Assembly (NCBI GenBank): GCA_036787955.1
Contig: DAIQOI010000018.1
Location: 1-41,834, forward strand
From: UBA2336 sp036787955
GTDB lineage: Bacteria; Bacteroidota; Bacteroidia; Cytophagales; Cyclobacteriaceae
Reading direction: 5' to 3'
DNA length: 41,834 nucleotides
Shown here: one piece after another, positions 41,745-41,834 of the stretch
Layout: each line of letters starts with the position of its first letter
Position numbering within the stretch: position 1 is the first letter of the stretch
Position numbers and translations under genes: made by a program
Notes under the pieces: model-generated
What the model saw: only the letters and a program-made list of their open reading frames with translations
What the model was told of the DNA's origin: nothing
The model's database searches: none

Positions 41745-41834
41745 TCAGGCAAGCAGACTGCGGAAGATTTGGGCAAAGCGATAGACTTCTTCGAAAGTGT
41801 TGTAGAGCGGCACGGGCGCGAGCCGGATTACATC
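41745..41834 (-). CDS. kynU: Kynureninase, C-terminal end (cut by window edge)
   Basis: The minus strand from the right edge reads DVIRLAPVPLYNTFEEVYRF then AQIFRSLLA and a stop at 41745-41747. DVIRxAPVPLYN is the characteristic C-terminal segment of kynureninase, the PLP enzyme that cleaves kynurenine or 3-hydroxykynurenine. Only 29 residues are visible, but the motif and the adjacent kmo make the call likely. The rest of the gene lies beyond the window. Confidence 0.8.
   Translation of the reverse strand, partial: DVIRLAPVPLYNTFEEVYRFAQIFRSLLA

Noticed and set aside
1..41834. CRISPR arrays, tRNA or rRNA genes, insertion sequences, prophage
   Set aside because: I saw no regularly spaced direct repeats, no tRNA cloverleaf with a TTCRANNC arm, no transposase or integrase motifs, and no terminal inverted repeats.

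Overview
The window reads as a chromosomal segment of a Bacteroidota, most likely order Cytophagales. The evidence is SusC/RagA-type and Oar-like TonB-dependent receptors, a type IX secretion cargo with a CHU_C (type B) C-terminal domain next to a PorP/SprF-like protein, an orphan BatD protein, eukaryote-like class I ribonucleotide reductase subunits, a kynurenine pathway, scarce Shine-Dalgarno sites and several TAnnTTTG-type -7 promoter boxes. No tRNA, rRNA, CRISPR array, insertion sequence or phage gene was recognised. Coding density is high and many neighbouring genes overlap by 1-17 bases.

Layout. 1-1324 (-): N-terminal part of a SusC/RagA receptor, cut by the left edge. 1517-2216 (-): rplU-rpmA with its promoter and terminator. 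2430-6042 (+): nrdB-nrdA with a structured leader and a terminator. 6113-8507 (+): a Tat-exported GH109-type protein overlapping a NahK-like sugar kinase, a possible GalNAc salvage pair. 8504-9703 (-): a trans-sulfuration PLP enzyme. 10045-11943 (-): acetyl-CoA synthetase, whose start codon abuts that of a small membrane protein running the other way (11944-12198, +), which overlaps a class C beta-lactamase-like hydrolase (12195-13823, +).

13979-19251 (-) is the most distinctive part. It is a tightly overlapping four-gene operon, visibly poorer in G+C than its surroundings: ECF sigma factor, single-pass TonB-C-terminal protein, a secreted seven-repeat beta-propeller protein with a type IX sorting domain, and a PorP/SprF barrel fused to an OmpA peptidoglycan-binding domain. 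I propose it as a self-regulated surface-protein export or sensing module.

19324-21123 (-): a ZIP-type metal transporter and ApbE. 21226-23195 (+): ruvB-queG. 23271-24107 (-): three small overlapping genes (61-aa protein, DUF2752, TM2). 24228-27929 (+): orphan BatD, aroC, TPR protein. 27977-32388 (-): M14 metallopeptidase followed by an Omp85-like barrel. 32588-38333 (+): Oar-like TonB receptor, DUF4397 lipoprotein, tandem fasciclin lipoprotein, terminator. 38358-39779 (+): MltF-like lytic transglycosylase. 39776-40300 (-): unknown secreted protein. 40369-41834 (-): kynurenine 3-monooxygenase preceded by the C-terminal end of kynureninase, cut by the right edge.

Functionally the window mixes housekeeping (ribosome, dNTP supply, recombination, queuosine, chorismate, acetate activation, NAD synthesis from tryptophan) with envelope and nutrient-scavenging modules. 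All family calls come from reading motifs by eye; no database search was run.
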